54,248 bases of DNA from Bacillus carboniphilus (GTDB taxonomy: Bacteria > Bacillota > Bacilli > Bacillales > JC228): NCBI RefSeq assembly GCF_039522365.1, contig NZ_BAAADJ010000008.1, positions 1-54,248 of the forward strand, read 5' to 3'. The position numbers and the translations under genes were made by a program. Below, in pieces: positions 29,201 through 38,110 of this stretch. How positions within the stretch are numbered: position 1 is the first letter of the stretch; every line of letters begins with the position of its first letter. The notes under the pieces are model-generated. The model was given only the letters and a program-made list of their open reading frames with translations. It was not told the origin of the DNA and did not search any database.

Positions 29201-29738
29201 TGCCACCCCTTAAACTAAATTCACCAGGTGACTCTACCATTTCCGTACGGGTGTATCCCATCTGAACAAGTGAACGAAGAAGTTGATTTAAATCTAAATC
29301 ATCTCCCAACTCAAAATGAAGTTGATGGTTTTCCCACACTTCTTTCGGAGGCAGAAGCCTCCTTAATCCTGCAATTGGGACTAATAAAACTCTTACATTC
29401 CCTCTAATTAGTTGATTCAGTGTTTCAATTCTTTGAGCTTTTAATTCTGGACTAGCTGCACTGAATTCGGCGGCTATTAAATCATTTGCTGGGTATAAAT
29501 ATAAATATTCCTCTGAGATAAAGGAGCTTAAATCATCATATAACTTCTGAGCTTGTAACAGGTTGTACGTAAGTATAATCACTGGTCGATTTGTTTGTTG
29601 CTGAACCGTCGCCATTAAGGTTGCTCTTGATGATCCAGACAAACCGGTAATGAGTTGTTCATCTAGTCCCTCATTGATACCCTCTAGTATTGAACGAACA
29701 TCATCTTGATCCAGAAAATATTGAAGCAATCCTTCCAA
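26205..29738 (-). CDS. mfd: Transcription-repair coupling factor
   Basis: ATP-driven translocase that pushes off RNA polymerase stalled at DNA damage and recruits UvrA. The 1177-residue protein has a UvrB-like N-terminal region, an RNA polymerase-interaction domain (about 500-560, YVVHVNHGIGKYLGIE) and a superfamily 2 motor with Walker A GDVGYGKTE and DEEQ box IIDEEQRFG. Motif VI QLRGRVGRTN and a C-terminal regulatory domain follow. The start codon is TTG at 29738 with GGGAGGGG six bases upstream. It lies between fin and spoVT as in B. subtilis. Confidence 0.97.
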   Translation of the reverse strand: MEGLLQYFLDQDDVRSILEGINEGLDEQLITGLSGSSRATLMATVQQQTNRPVIILTYNLLQAQKLYDDLSSFISEEYLYLYPANDLIAAEFSAASPELKAQRIETLNQLIRGNVRVLLVPIAGLRRLLPPKEVWENHQLHFELGDDLDLNQLLRSLVQMGYTRTEMVESPGEFSLRGGILDLYTLTDEDPYRIELFDTEIDSIRTFSIEDQRSKNKLKHVTIGPAQEAVLNEQHLQRMTNGLEEGRAKSLKKLKDDQVKRKLVEHISMELERIHQHKDEYTYRYLSLAFEHPASLLDYAPADAILFIDEYNRIVETNQTLEKEELDWYTGLLSEGKMIHDISFSHSLDACIKGSRSLILYLSLFLKHVPNSSPQNIVSFSCKPMQHFHGQMNLLKQELGRWQKSGFTVIFTGSDEERVKKLERVLNDYEIELLLLKDSSKLVKGKTQIAHAPLQSGFELPLHKLALITEEELFQKRTRKSTRKQKLSNAERIKNYSELKTGDYVVHVNHGIGKYLGIETLEINGVHKDYLHIRYQGDDKLFVPIEQIDLIQKYVGSESKEPKIYKLGGSDWKRVKKKVESSVQDIADDLIKLYAEREASKGYAFSPDSDLQREFETSFPYQETEDQLRSIFEIKKDMERERPMDRLLCGDVGYGKTEVAIRAAFKAVMDGKQVAFLVPTTILAQQHYETMRERYQDFPINIGLMSRFRSRKQQQETVKGLKNGTVDIVVGTHRILSKDIQYHDLGLLIIDEEQRFGVTHKEKIKQLKANVDVLTLTATPIPRTLHMSMLGVRDLSVIETPPENRFPVQTYVMEYNGSLVREAIERELSRDGQVYFLYNRVEDIERKAEEISMLVPEAKVVYAHGKMTETELESVILSFIEGEADVLVSTTIIETGVDIPNVNTLIVHDADKMGLSQLYQLRGRVGRTNRVAYAYFTYRRDKVLTEVAEKRLQAIKEFTELGSGFKIAMRDLSIRGAGNLLGAQQHGFIDSVGFDLYSEMLKEAIEQRRGPSEEKQEKVTIEIDLEIDAYIPDAYIPDGQQKIEMYKRFRSLTSLEEVEELKEEMTDRFGDYPIEVQRLFTVSEIKVRAAQVKIENIKQVKDSITITVTEVGSQLVDGQKLFMMTGKYGRKVGLGMEGSQLKVVLHIQRMKPDEWLGILDELVIGMAESLKEKDYVS

Positions 29739-29809
29739 TGCTTGCCCCTCCCAAAAACTTCAATTCCAAAATACATATTAGTTGTCTAATGCATCTGATT
29801 TGAAAACAG

Positions 29810-29839
29810 AAAAATGCTTTGGATGGTTTGTCCAAAGCT
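29810..29839 (-). terminator. fin terminator
   Basis: Minus strand GCTTTGGA, seven-base loop, TCCAAAGC, then ATTTTT, four bases past the fin stop. It separates fin from mfd, so mfd needs its own promoter in 29739-29809 or read-through. Confidence 0.83.
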
Positions 29840-29842
29840 TGA

Positions 29843-30073
29843 TTATTGAATAAGAAAATCTGAATGGTGTAACTCAGGATTTCTTTCTAGTGCTTCCTGG
29901 CAATCTTCACATATAGTCTGAACATGAATATCACCATTTGGATGATATTGAATCATTTCTTGACGTTCTTCTTCTGTTAATTTATGAAACCCTAACTGTT
30001 CAGTATGCAAAGAAACTTGATTTAGAGAACCTATATTTGTTCCACAATGCTTACAATTATAATGGAGTGCCAA
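29843..30073 (-). CDS. fin: Anti-sigma-F factor Fin
   Basis: A 76-residue zinc-ribbon protein that binds sigma-F and helps the switch to sigma-G in the forespore. The two cysteine pairs are CKHC near the N-terminus and CEDC near the C-terminus. The start is a TTG at 30073: AGGAGG lies seven bases before it and the product MALHYNCKHCG matches the family, while the longer frame would add eight residues upstream of the ribosome site. It lies between pth and mfd as in B. subtilis (yabK). Confidence 0.92.
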   Translation of the reverse strand: MALHYNCKHCGTNIGSLNQVSLHTEQLGFHKLTEEERQEMIQYHPNGDIHVQTICEDCQEALERNPELHHSDFLIQ

Positions 30074-30139
30074 TTTTTCTCCTCCTACTAATGACATTTT
30101 TCATTAGTATTTACGTTTAGAGAAAAAATTATTCTACCC

Positions 30140-30697
30140 TTAATTGTATTCATTCATTACTTGTATAAATGGTTTTGTAAGCCATACCTCACACGCATCC
30201 GCACAGGTTTTAATCACTTGTTTCATTTCTTCTTGTTCCTCTGGCCTAAATTTACCTAAAACATAATTAGGTACCGGGATCCCTGGTTCGGGTCTGTCAA
30301 TCCCGATTCGGACACGATTAAATTCTGTAGTCCCTAAATGTTGAATCATGGATTTAATTCCGTTATGACCGCCTGCACTACCTTTTTGTCGTAGTCTTAT
30401 TTTTCCTACTGGCAAATCAAGGTCATCATACAAAACAACAATGTCTGATGGTTCAATTTTGTAAAATTGACAGACCTCGCTTACTGATTCGCCTGAGAGA
30501 TTCATATAGGTTAAGGGCTTCAATAGAATAAAGGATTCCCCTTTATAAGTTCCCTTTCCTAATAAACCTTTGTGTTTTTGCTGATTTAATGGGGTTTGTA
30601 GCTGTTCTGCCAATTGGTCTACTACCTCAAAGCCTATATTATGTCTTGTTTTATCATACTGTTGTCCTGGATTTCCTAAGCCAACAATTAACTTCAT
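30140..30697 (-). CDS. pth: Peptidyl-tRNA hydrolase
   Basis: Releases peptides from prematurely dropped peptidyl-tRNA. The 185-residue protein has the family N-terminus IVGLGNPGQQYDKTRHNIGF, with the catalytic histidine (H20), the segment KPLTYMNLSG and the aspartate-containing VLYDDLDLPVG, followed by GGHNGIKSM. GAGGTGGAG precedes the ATG. In B. subtilis this is spoVC, needed also for spore coat. It lies between ctc and fin. Confidence 0.96.
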   Translation of the reverse strand: MKLIVGLGNPGQQYDKTRHNIGFEVVDQLAEQLQTPLNQQKHKGLLGKGTYKGESFILLKPLTYMNLSGESVSEVCQFYKIEPSDIVVLYDDLDLPVGKIRLRQKGSAGGHNGIKSMIQHLGTTEFNRVRIGIDRPEPGIPVPNYVLGKFRPEEQEEMKQVIKTCADACEVWLTKPFIQVMNEYN

Positions 30698-30772
30698 GAC
30701 TCCACCTCGTTATACTCTTTTTCCTATTGCTGATTTTACCAGAAGAAGAGTTGGAAATGTAAGAAAAGCTTG

Positions 30773-30803
30773 AAAGGCGTAACCAATCGGTTACGCCTTT
30801 TTA
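30773..30803 (-). terminator. ctc hairpin terminator
   Basis: A perfect 12-bp stem AAAGGCGTAACC/GGTTACGCCTTT with loop GATT on the minus strand. The T run on the minus strand is short (three); that on the plus strand is longer. It may work weakly or in both directions. Confidence 0.65.
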
Positions 30804-30847
30804 TAAAATAACAAGTTGATTTCTAACTTATTAAAATTGAGCACCTT

Positions 30848-31495
30848 TTACTCGTCAGTTGATTCAGGTTCCGTTTCCCGGCCTTCTTCTTTTTCCGGAA
30901 TTCCTTCTGCCTGTTCTTCACCGGAGTCTATCTCTTCTTCTTGCTTAGGAGGTAGAATGGATGCAATGACTAACTCATCTTCGTTAGTGATTTGATAATT
31001 GGTTGCTTTTGAACGCAAGTCTGCTACAGTAATCGTCTCGTTCACTTGAAGATTCGTTACATCTACTTCAATGGTCTGAGGAATTTCACTCGGTTTTGCT
31101 TTGACAGTCAATGCATGAGTTGATTGCTGCATAACACCACCATCTTTGACCCCAGGTGCATCCCCAACTAATGTTACTTGAACTTCAACATCTATTTCAG
31201 CCGACATGTCGACTGCATAAAAATCAGCATGAATGACTTCATTTTTTATAAAATCTTGTTGATAGTCCGTTAAAATCACATTGGTTGAAGATCCATCAAT
31301 CATGAGTGATATAACGCCATTTCTACCTGCTTCTCTCATGGTTTTAATAAAATCGGCTTCGCTAATAGAAATCGGTGTATTCCCTACCTTACCACCATAC
31401 ACAATGGCTGGAATATTTCCCTTTAATCTTAATTCCCTTAAAGTTGAATTTCGTGAAATTTCTCGTTTTTTGGCTTCCAATGTATGTGTTGCCAT
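30848..31495 (-). CDS. ctc: Ribosomal protein bL25, CTC form
   Basis: A 215-residue bL25 of the long CTC type: N-terminal 5S rRNA-binding domain (to about 95) plus the C-terminal TL5 domain, ending in an acidic tail rich in E. In B. subtilis ctc is a general stress gene under sigma-B. AAGGTG lies before the ATG. The gap to prs (31496-31584) has no terminator, so prs read-through also reaches it. Confidence 0.94.
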   Translation of the reverse strand: MATHTLEAKKREISRNSTLRELRLKGNIPAIVYGGKVGNTPISISEADFIKTMREAGRNGVISLMIDGSSTNVILTDYQQDFIKNEVIHADFYAVDMSAEIDVEVQVTLVGDAPGVKDGGVMQQSTHALTVKAKPSEIPQTIEVDVTNLQVNETITVADLRSKATNYQITNEDELVIASILPPKQEEEIDSGEEQAEGIPEKEEGRETEPESTDE

Positions 31496-31552
31496 ATTTC
31501 ATTCACACCTTTCTTCGGAAAAAGACGATTTGATACAAGCTCCTATATAGTT

Positions 31553-31578
31553 TTTTCCTTAAATAGAAAGGTATAAAC
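31553..31578 (-). promoter_or_regulatory. Candidate sigma-B promoter for ctc
   Basis: Minus strand GTTTAT (31573-31578), 14 bases, GGAAAA (31553-31558). It resembles the sigma-B consensus GTTTAA-N13..15-GGGTAT with one mismatch in each element, in the gap where the B. subtilis ctc sigma-B promoter lies. Confidence 0.45.
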
Positions 31579-31584
31579 ATCTAA

Positions 31585-32538
31585 TTAAAAAAGTGTTGAG
31601 ACAGACTGCTTCTCATAAACACGAATAATCGCTTCTGCAATTAGTGGAGCTACAGAAAGTGGAACTACTTTATCGATCTTCTTCTCGTCTTGAAGCTCAA
31701 TTGTATTTGTCACCACTAACTCCTTAATTTTCGAATTTTCGATTCTCTCAATGGCAGGGCCAGATAATACTGGATGTGTACAAGAGGCATAGACCTCTTT
31801 TGCACCATTTTCAATAAGGGCATTGGCAGCTAGGGTAATGGTTCCTGCTGTATCAATGATGTCATCAATTAAGATAGCAATCTTCCCATCAATATTACCA
31901 ACGATATTCATAACCTCAGCAACATTTGGACGTGGACGACGCTTATCAATAATCGCGATTGGAGCTTTTAATCTCTCTGCCATTTTTCTGGCTCTTGTTA
32001 CTCCACCATGATCAGGAGAAACAATGACAATGTCCCCATCTAATTCTTTCCCTTTAAAATAATCAGAAAGAATAGGAACACCCATCAGATGATCGATTGG
32101 TATATCAAAAAATCCTTGAATTTGTGGGGCATGTAAATCAAGGGCAATCACTCTTGATGCTCCTGCTGTTTCTAAAAGGTTAGCTACAAGCTTAGCTGTA
32201 ATCGGTTCACGAGCACGCGCCTTTCTATCTTGACGAGCATAACCGTAATAAGGCATGACAATGTTAATCGTCTGAGCTGATGCACGCTTTAATGCATCAA
32301 TCATAATGAGAAGTTCCATAATGTTTTCATTGACTGGAGAGCTAGTTGACTGTATGACAAACACGTCACAACCACGGATACTCTCTTCAATGTTAATTTG
32401 GATCTCGCCGTCACTAAAACGAGATACGGAACACTTACTTAAACCGACACCAATAACTTTTGCGATTTCTTCAGCTAAACCAATATTAGAATTTAGCGTA
32501 AAGAGCTTAAGGTTTGTATTTTCATAATTGCTAGGCAT
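31585..32538 (-). CDS. prs: Ribose-phosphate pyrophosphokinase
   Basis: Makes PRPP from ribose 5-phosphate and ATP for purine, pyrimidine, His, Trp and NAD synthesis. The 317-residue protein has the ATP-binding region [16 protein letters not shown] (with flexible loop), the second family motif [11 protein letters not shown] and the PRPP-binding motif [18 protein letters not shown] precedes the ATG. The gap to glmU is 23 bases, so glmU-prs-ctc are probably cotranscribed. Confidence 0.97.
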   Translation of the reverse strand: MPSNYENTNLKLFTLNSNIGLAEEIAKVIGVGLSKCSVSRFSDGEIQINIEESIRGCDVFVIQSTSSPVNENIMELLIMIDALKRASAQTINIVMPYYGYARQDRKARAREPITAKLVANLLETAGASRVIALDLHAPQIQGFFDIPIDHLMGVPILSDYFKGKELDGDIVIVSPDHGGVTRARKMAERLKAPIAIIDKRRPRPNVAEVMNIVGNIDGKIAILIDDIIDTAGTITLAANALIENGAKEVYASCTHPVLSGPAIERIENSKIKELVVTNTIELQDEKKIDKVVPLSVAPLIAEAIIRVYEKQSVSTLF

Positions 32539-32561
32539 GGGAGAACCTCCAAATTATTTAT

Positions 32562-33935
32562 TTATTCTTTGTTGTGACTAAGTTTAGATACGTAATTTTC
32601 TTTATTTACCTGACGAGCCCTAGCAATGGTCAAAGCATCACCTGGAACATCCTCAGTAACAGTGGAACCAGCAGCAATATAAGCACCTTTTCCAATCGTT
32701 ACGGGAGCAACTAGGTTTGAGTTACATCCTACAAATACATTGTCCTCTATCTTAGTTAGATACTTGTTTTTCCCATCATAGTTGACCGTGATAGAACCAC
32801 AACCTAGGTTGACATTAGAGCCTACCTCAGCGTCTCCGATGTAGCTTAAGTGAGAAGCTTTACTTCCTTCACCAAAAGTTGCTTTCTTAACCTCTACAAA
32901 GTTTCCAATTTTAACTTGATCCTGTAAAGCAGAATGTGGTCGGATATGAGCGTATGGGCCAATTTGCACCTCATTTCCTACTTCACTATCAGTTAGTACG
33001 GACTGACGGATTTTTGTATTGTTCCCAACTTGGCAGTTACTAATTTCTGAAAATGGCCCAATATAGCAATCTTCTCCTATTTCTGTCTGGCCCTTTAATA
33101 TAGTTCCAGGTAGAAGAGTAGTATCTTGACCGATTTTTACCGTAGCATCGATATATGTGTTGGCTGGATCAATGATTGTTACTCCATTTAACATATGCTG
33201 ACGGTTAATTCGTTCCTTCATGATTATTTCCGCACGGCTAAGAGCTAGACGATCATTAACGCCCATTGTCTCATCAAAATCTATTGTTTGATAGGCTGCA
33301 ACTTTATGTTCTTCACGTTTTAGTATTTCAATAACATCCGGTAGATAATATTCCCCTTGAGAATTATCATTCGAAACTTGGCTTAATGCCTGGAATAATA
33401 ACTGGTTATCAAAGCAGTAAGTGCCTGTATTGATTTCCTGAACTAATTTTTCATCTTCAGATGCGTCTTTGTGTTCCACTACTTTTGCTACAGTACCGTC
33501 ATCATTACGGATGACTCTTCCGTAACCAGTGGGGTCATCTGCATGAGCTGTAAGTAATGTAACTGCTGCATTTTCATCTTCATGCTGTTTAATCAACGCT
33601 TCTAGGGTATCTGCGGTTAGGAGTGGTGTGTCTCCACATAACACAAGAGTAGTTCCGGACTTTTCGGATAATTGTTCCTGCGCCTGCATAACAGCATGCC
33701 CTGTACCCAATTGCTCTTCTTGTAGTACGTAATGGGATGCATCCCCTACCTGTGACTTAACTTTTTCAGCCCCATGGCCGATTACGGTGTAAATGGAATC
33801 TACATTAAGTTTAGATACGGCATCAATCACATGCTGCACCATTGCTTTTCCACAAACAGGATGCAACACCTTATATAGTTTCGATTTCATTCTCGTACCT
33901 TTTCCAGCTGCCAAAATGACTGCATAGCGGTTCAT
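32562..33935 (-). CDS. glmU: Bifunctional UDP-GlcNAc pyrophosphorylase / GlcN-1-P acetyltransferase
   Basis: Makes UDP-GlcNAc for peptidoglycan and teichoic acid. The 457-residue protein has an N-terminal uridyltransferase domain ([19 protein letters not shown], 8-26) and a C-terminal left-handed beta helix of hexapeptide repeats (about 250-445). The start at 33935 has GGAGG six bases upstream; a longer frame to 34022 includes the promoter region and is not supported. Confidence 0.97.
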   Translation of the reverse strand: MNRYAVILAAGKGTRMKSKLYKVLHPVCGKAMVQHVIDAVSKLNVDSIYTVIGHGAEKVKSQVGDASHYVLQEEQLGTGHAVMQAQEQLSEKSGTTLVLCGDTPLLTADTLEALIKQHEDENAAVTLLTAHADDPTGYGRVIRNDDGTVAKVVEHKDASEDEKLVQEINTGTYCFDNQLLFQALSQVSNDNSQGEYYLPDVIEILKREEHKVAAYQTIDFDETMGVNDRLALSRAEIIMKERINRQHMLNGVTIIDPANTYIDATVKIGQDTTLLPGTILKGQTEIGEDCYIGPFSEISNCQVGNNTKIRQSVLTDSEVGNEVQIGPYAHIRPHSALQDQVKIGNFVEVKKATFGEGSKASHLSYIGDAEVGSNVNLGCGSITVNYDGKNKYLTKIEDNVFVGCNSNLVAPVTIGKGAYIAAGSTVTEDVPGDALTIARARQVNKENYVSKLSHNKE

Positions 33936-34026
33936 AAAATGCCTCCAATATTTAATACTTTTCATTGTTGTTCTTATAGATCGATTTAATCGATTATTTA
34001 GTAAACGTTCTATATTAATCAACTTG

Positions 34027-34055
34027 AATATATCTTAAAAGTCCACAACTTTCAA
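34027..34055 (-). promoter_or_regulatory. glmU promoter, sigma-A
   Basis: Minus strand TTGAAA (34050-34055), 17 bases, TATATT (34027-34032), about 90 bases before glmU and past the spoVG terminator. Confidence 0.65.
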
Positions 34056-34134
34056 GGTAAGACACGAAAGTACATATAATTGTAAATAGATGAATGAATG
34101 GTGTTTGGGGAATACTTTGGAGGAGGAAATTTGG

Positions 34135-34171
34135 CAAAATAAAAGAGCCTTACTTCATAAGTAGGCCCTTG
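34135..34171 (-). terminator. spoVG terminator
   Basis: Minus strand AGGGCCTACT, a short loop, AGTAAGGCTCT with one bulge, then TTTTATTTTG. Confidence 0.75.
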
Positions 34172-34190
34172 TTGTCTGTATTACTAAATT

Positions 34191-34484
34191 TTAAGAAGCT
34201 CCTGCTTCTTCATACTCTACTTCTTCTACATCTCCCAAACGGTGGTATTCCGCTAGTACGGCTTCCTGAATTTTTCCTCTAGTGCCTGAATTAATAGGAT
34301 GTGCAATGTCGCGGAATTCTCCGTCTGGAGTTCGCTTGCTTGGCATTGCAACAAACAAGCCGTTGTTTCCGTCAATAACACGAATGTCATGGACAACAAA
34401 TTCATTGTCTAATGTTATCGATGCAATTGCACGCATACGACCATCAGTATTGACGCGTCTTAATCTTACGTCTGTAACTTCCAC
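34191..34484 (-). CDS. spoVG: RNA-binding regulator SpoVG
   Basis: A 97-residue SpoVG with the conserved core [19 protein letters not shown]. The family regulates gene expression by RNA or DNA binding; in B. subtilis it affects septation and the spore cortex. The start is GTG at 34484: AAAGGTGG sits eight bases before it and the product then equals the family length. Two GTGs four and three codons upstream would lie inside the ribosome site. Its promoter is of the sigma-H type. Confidence 0.96.
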   Translation of the reverse strand: MEVTDVRLRRVNTDGRMRAIASITLDNEFVVHDIRVIDGNNGLFVAMPSKRTPDGEFRDIAHPINSGTRGKIQEAVLAEYHRLGDVEEVEYEEAGAS

Positions 34485-34526
34485 CCTGTTCACCACCTTT
34501 TCCCCTGGATAAATCTAGTACTAAGT

Positions 34527-34553
34527 ATTCTACTTTTTTTTATAAATTCCTTC
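34527..34553 (-). promoter_or_regulatory. spoVG promoter, sigma-H
   Basis: Minus strand GAAGGAATT (34545-34553), 11 bases, GTAGAAT (34527-34533), fitting the sigma-H pattern RnAGGAwww...RnnGAAT. An extremely AT-rich stretch upstream (34554-34590) resembles the activating and AbrB-binding region of B. subtilis spoVG. Sigma-H control is known there. Confidence 0.82.
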
Positions 34554-34660
34554 TTTATTTGTAAAATTTTTCGAAATTTTTTTAGAACTAAGGTTTATTA
34601 TCGGGAAAATAGTGTTAATAATTAGTTTTCTATACTTTTATGTAGTTATATTCATAAACT

Positions 34661-35044
34661 TTAAGCTGGGTTTGTTACTAATGCAATAACTTCAATCTCT
34701 ACAAGTGCATCTTTTGGTAATCTTGCCACTTCCACAGTAGATCTAGCAGGTTTATGGTTTGAAAAATATTCTCCATATACCTCATTGATAGTAGCAAAGT
34801 CATTCATATCTTTAATAAATACCGTAGCTTTAACAACTGATTCAAGTGATGAGCCAGACTCTTCTAAAACAGCTTTAAGATTAGCAAAAACTTGATGAGT
34901 TTGTTCGGCTACTCCTCCCTCAACCATTGTTCCATCTGGAAGTAGTGGAATTTGCCCTGAGCTATAAAACATATTATTGACAATGATCCCTTGTGAATAT
35001 GGCCCTATAGCTGCTGGAGCTTGATTCGTAGCTACAATTTTCAT
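34661..35044 (-). CDS. ridA: RidA-family enamine/imine deaminase
   Basis: A 127-residue RidA/YjgF protein that hydrolyses reactive enamines from PLP enzymes. Family motifs are [17 protein letters not shown] and the arginine motif [21 protein letters not shown]. In B. subtilis YabJ, encoded with purR, is needed for normal purine repression. GGGG lies nine bases before the ATG at 35044; an upstream TTG is in frame but too close to the ribosome site. Confidence 0.94.
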   Translation of the reverse strand: MKIVATNQAPAAIGPYSQGIIVNNMFYSSGQIPLLPDGTMVEGGVAEQTHQVFANLKAVLEESGSSLESVVKATVFIKDMNDFATINEVYGEYFSNHKPARSTVEVARLPKDALVEIEVIALVTNPA

Positions 35045-35075
35045 AAACAAAATCCCCTTTAATTTGAATTTAATT

Positions 35076-35885
35076 TTATAAAGTTCCTTTTGTAACTTTT
35101 ATCTGTTTCTCTTTAATATTTACTTCAGAAAGTTTAACAACAGAATAATAATGGTCAACTAACCTTTCTTCTGGATGCTCAGCTTCTACGAGTACGCCAA
35201 TCCCTGCTACATTTGCATTGAATTCTTCAAGTAAACTTTTCATGCCGTTTATCGTTCCACCGGCCTTCATAAAATCATCAATAATTAGAACGTTGCTTCC
35301 TTCCTGAAGGCTACGTTTAGATAAAACCATCGTTTGAATTCTTTTCATAGAACCCGATACATAGTTAATACTAACTGTTGAACCTTCTGTAACCTTACTA
35401 TCCCTTCTTACTATGACAACGGGGACATTTAGCTCGCTAGCAGTCGCATAGGCCAACGGTATTCCTTTTGTCGCGACGGTCATAACAACATCTACTTTTT
35501 CATTAACAAATTTAGCCGCAAACAGTTTTCCAACGACTTTAACTATTTTGGGATCTCCCACAATATCTGTCATATATAAATAACCACCAGGCAGTAGGCG
35601 ATCGGGCTCTGATAACCGATTCATTAACGAATGAGTAAATTGCTCCGTTTCTTCATCCGATACGGAGGGAAAATACTGCACTCCTCCAGCTGCGCCCGCA
35701 ATTGTCTTTAGTGTCCCGAATCCACGTTGCTCGAAGGTCTCTTTAATAATAGCCACATCTTCACTGACAGAAGACTTCGCAGCTCCATATCGATCTGCAA
35801 ATAGAGTTAAAGGAACAATCTGACAGGGATGTTGTAGTAAATAATGTGTCATATCAATTAGCCGTTCACTTCTTCTAAACTTCAC
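35076..35885 (-). CDS. purR: Purine operon repressor PurR
   Basis: PRPP-responsive repressor of purine synthesis. The 269-residue protein has an N-terminal winged helix (to about 75) and a phosphoribosyltransferase-like C-terminal domain with the PRPP motif [16 protein letters not shown]. It lies just downstream of a PurBox-like pair (35931-35968), consistent with self-repression. The protein is somewhat shorter at the C-terminus than B. subtilis PurR. ridA follows closely. Confidence 0.95.
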   Translation of the reverse strand: MKFRRSERLIDMTHYLLQHPCQIVPLTLFADRYGAAKSSVSEDVAIIKETFEQRGFGTLKTIAGAAGGVQYFPSVSDEETEQFTHSLMNRLSEPDRLLPGGYLYMTDIVGDPKIVKVVGKLFAAKFVNEKVDVVMTVATKGIPLAYATASELNVPVVIVRRDSKVTEGSTVSINYVSGSMKRIQTMVLSKRSLQEGSNVLIIDDFMKAGGTINGMKSLLEEFNANVAGIGVLVEAEHPEERLVDHYYSVVKLSEVNIKEKQIKVTKGTL

Positions 35886-35930
35886 AATCTTTCACTCCTA
35901 CTATAAGAAGATTCATTCCACGCTTCTTAT

Positions 35931-35970
35931 AACCGAATATTTTATCGTTATTTTGCCACATTGTACGGTT
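35931..35970 (-). promoter_or_regulatory. Candidate PurR operator (PurBox pair)
   Basis: An inverted pair, AACCGAATATT (35931-35941) and ATTGTACGGTT (35960-35970), 18 bases apart, fills the gap between ispE and purR. Each arm differs from the PurBox core CCGAACA by one base. The arrangement fits known PurR sites, which are inverted PurBoxes about 16-17 bases apart. Confidence 0.6.
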
Positions 35971-36840
35971 TTAGGCAAGTTCAGATTGTTCACCAATAAT
36001 TCGTACTGCATACACTTGATCACAAAAACCTCGTAAGGCATTGTATATACGGTGCAGTCTCGATTCATACTGAACCAATCCAAATACTGTTGGTCCACTA
36101 CCACTCATCAATACCGCGTCAGCACCGAACCTTATCATTTGCTCTTTTATCGCAGTAACTTCTGGGTGCATTTGTAATGTTACACTCTCGAGTACATTCC
36201 CCACATTTCGACAGAGTCCTTGATAGTTATTTTCCTTAAGAGCCTCAATTACCGCTTTTGTATTTGGGTGAGAAACTGAATTCACATTTAACCTCTTATA
36301 AACATCCGCAGTCGAAACACCGATTGTCGGCTTAGCTAATATAACCCAGCAATGCGGCGGAGAAGGTAAGGGTGTAATAATCTCACCACGGCCTTTGGCT
36401 AAGGCAGTCCCTCCATGTACACAAAAAGATACATCAGACCCTATCTGTGCCCCTAAATCCGCTAGTTCATGATTACTTAGCCCTAGGTTCCACATCGAGT
36501 TTAAACCTCTCAAAACAGCCGCTGCATCACTACTACCACCTGCCAGACCAGCAGCAACCGGAATGTTCTTTTCAAGTGAAATGGTAACTCCTTGCTTGAT
36601 TTGATATTTTTCCTTTATAAGCTTGGCCGCTTGATACGCTAAATTTCGATCGTCATCTGGTACAAAACGATATTGTGAATGTAATTGAATATCACCACTT
36701 GTACATTCTTCAATTTCTATACGATCGGCTAAATCAATTGTCGTCATGACCATCTCTACCTCATGATAGCCGTCATCCCGCTTATAAAGCACATCCAAGG
36801 AAAGGTTTATTTTGGCAGGTGCTTTCAATAAATATTTCAT
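35971..36840 (-). CDS. ispE: 4-diphosphocytidyl-2-C-methyl-D-erythritol kinase
   Basis: A step of the MEP isoprenoid pathway. The 289-residue GHMP kinase starts [18 protein letters not shown] with the conserved active-site lysine and has the ATP loop [16 protein letters not shown]. Motif 3 near the C-terminus is [15 protein letters not shown] lies eight bases before the ATG at 36840; a frame extending ten codons upstream is unsupported. It lies between sspF and purR as in B. subtilis. Confidence 0.95.
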   Translation of the reverse strand: MKYLLKAPAKINLSLDVLYKRDDGYHEVEMVMTTIDLADRIEIEECTSGDIQLHSQYRFVPDDDRNLAYQAAKLIKEKYQIKQGVTISLEKNIPVAAGLAGGSSDAAAVLRGLNSMWNLGLSNHELADLGAQIGSDVSFCVHGGTALAKGRGEIITPLPSPPHCWVILAKPTIGVSTADVYKRLNVNSVSHPNTKAVIEALKENNYQGLCRNVGNVLESVTLQMHPEVTAIKEQMIRFGADAVLMSGSGPTVFGLVQYESRLHRIYNALRGFCDQVYAVRIIGEQSELA

Positions 36841-37045
36841 GTATATCGACCCCAACCTACGATTCCGCATTTTTATCGTATTTTATCATATTTATGTATA
36901 GATATTGAATTTTCTTCAGAAAACTTAATCCTTTTGTTGAAAAAAGTCGAAAAAACATATTATCTATAATATGAATTAAACGCTAAATTTCATAAAATAA
37001 CCATGTTAAGATTATACACTTAATGTGGTGCAGCTTATAACATCA

Positions 37046-37071
37046 AAAGGAGGGTTTTTATACCCTCCTCT
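37046..37071 (-). terminator. sspF terminator
   Basis: Minus strand GGAGGGT, ATAAAA loop, ACCCTCC, then TTTTG. It separates sspF from ispE. The ispE upstream gap 36841-37045 is AT-rich; I see no strong promoter. Confidence 0.82.
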
Positions 37072-37115
37072 AGTTGTCACAACTATTTAGATTGATGTAC
37101 CAAGTAACGACCCTC

Positions 37116-37295
37116 TTATTTTTTCGCTTGTAGTAACTGTTGTTCTGCAAGTTCAATGGCTCGTTTAACCATATTCCCTGCATCACGAGCTCTGATTCCT
37201 CCCCAGCCTTCTTGCTGCACAACATCATAGAAACCAAGCTCTTTAGCAAGCTCCTCTTTAAAGTGATCTGACATGATACCTCTTCTTCTTGCCAT
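37116..37295 (-). CDS. sspF: Small acid-soluble spore protein, alpha/beta-type (SspF)
   Basis: A 59-residue member of the alpha/beta small acid-soluble spore protein group that coats spore DNA and protects it. It starts [20 protein letters not shown] and contains the family segment [19 protein letters not shown] with the second conserved helix. GGGGG lies eight bases before the ATG at 37295; the 35-codon upstream extension of this frame has no support. It is expected to be sigma-G dependent; I could not place that promoter with confidence. Confidence 0.93.
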   Translation of the reverse strand: MARRRGIMSDHFKEELAKELGFYDVVQQEGWGGIRARDAGNMVKRAIELAEQQLLQAKK

Positions 37296-37456
37296 GACCG
37301 CTTCCCCCTTTTCATATACACACTTCAAGCTTAAAAGCATATTGGGAAATGTGTATCCTAGGATGAATACTAAACACCATGAAACAAATAGTTGTGACAT
37401 GTTTTATTTTGTACAAAAGTATAGAATTAACTAAACCTTTTAAAGGGAGTTGACCA

Positions 37457-37490
37457 ATAAAAAGGAAGGGACCTATAAATAGGTCCCTCC
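37457..37490 (-). terminator. Second terminator downstream of veg
   Basis: Minus strand GGGACCTA, TTTA, TAGGTCCC then TTCCTTTTTATT. It lies about 100 bases past the first veg terminator. No separate gene sits between them, so it looks like a backup for the very strong veg transcription. Confidence 0.8.
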
Positions 37491-37565
37491 CCTATGTTCT
37501 GTCTGATATAACTTATTTTTAAACGAACAAGAATTTAGTAAGTAATCAAGGAAAAATAAGCAAAC

Positions 37566-37597
37566 AAAAAAGCAGCAAACTAATGTCTACTGCTGCC
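37566..37597 (-). terminator. First terminator of veg
   Basis: Minus strand GCAGCA, a 13-base loop, TGCTGC, then TTTTTT. The 5' arm overlaps the end of the veg coding region. Confidence 0.78.
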
Positions 37598-37856
37598 CTA
37601 GAGCTAGGCTCCCGTTTTGTTCTTCGTCAAAAGTTAACTGTACAGTTTGTGTAAGGATATCGGCATAGCTGTATGAAACACGTTCAAAAGCATTTTCTTC
37701 TTGGTCCAACTCAACGACAAAAACGGAAGGATAAGTTTCAGCTAATACGCCTGAGCGCTCAATCGTTTTACGTCGACCGCCATTTGCTTTTAGCATCAAT
37801 CGCTTCCCTAATTGAGAATCTAAATTTCTTTTTATATCTGCTAACGTTTTTGGCAT
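37587..37856 (-). CDS. veg: Veg family protein
   Basis: A small, strongly expressed 89-residue protein starting [20 protein letters not shown] with the conserved [14 protein letters not shown]. In B. subtilis Veg stimulates biofilm formation through SlrR/SinR. Its biochemical function is unknown. Two strong promoters lie upstream. Confidence 0.94.
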   Translation of the reverse strand: MPKTLADIKRNLDSQLGKRLMLKANGGRRKTIERSGVLAETYPSVFVVELDQEENAFERVSYSYADILTQTVQLTFDEEQNGSLALGQQ

Positions 37857-37879
37857 TTCCGTCCACCTCGCATGATTTA

Positions 37880-37949
37880 ATTATACCAAAGGGGAGGATA
37901 ATAGTCAAATAAATTTTAAATTATATCAACCATTAAAAACATTTGTCAA
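37880..37949 (-). promoter_or_regulatory. Tandem veg promoters, sigma-A
   Basis: Two near-consensus promoters on the minus strand. P1 is TTGACT (37903-37908), 17 bases, TATAAT (37880-37885). P2 is TTGACA (37944-37949), 18 bases, TATAAT (37920-37925). The veg promoters are among the strongest vegetative promoters in B. subtilis. Confidence 0.85.
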
Positions 37950-38073
37950 TGATTTTTCGTCTACAAATCCTCCTTTATTTCTACATTTTCTATCATAAAC
38001 CATTTACTTCCTAAATATGTATGAAATATAGTATGTTTTTTTCGAATATGCGTAAATAAATCGAGGGAGTAAA

Positions 38074-38098
38074 GAAAACTCGCCAATCGGCGAGTCTT
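38074..38098 (-). terminator. yabG terminator
   Basis: Minus strand ACTCGCC, GATT, GGCGAGT, then TTTTC, about 13 bases past the yabG stop. A similar hairpin occurs at 53337-53356. Confidence 0.75.
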
Positions 38099-38110
38099 TA
38101 CGAGTTGTGA

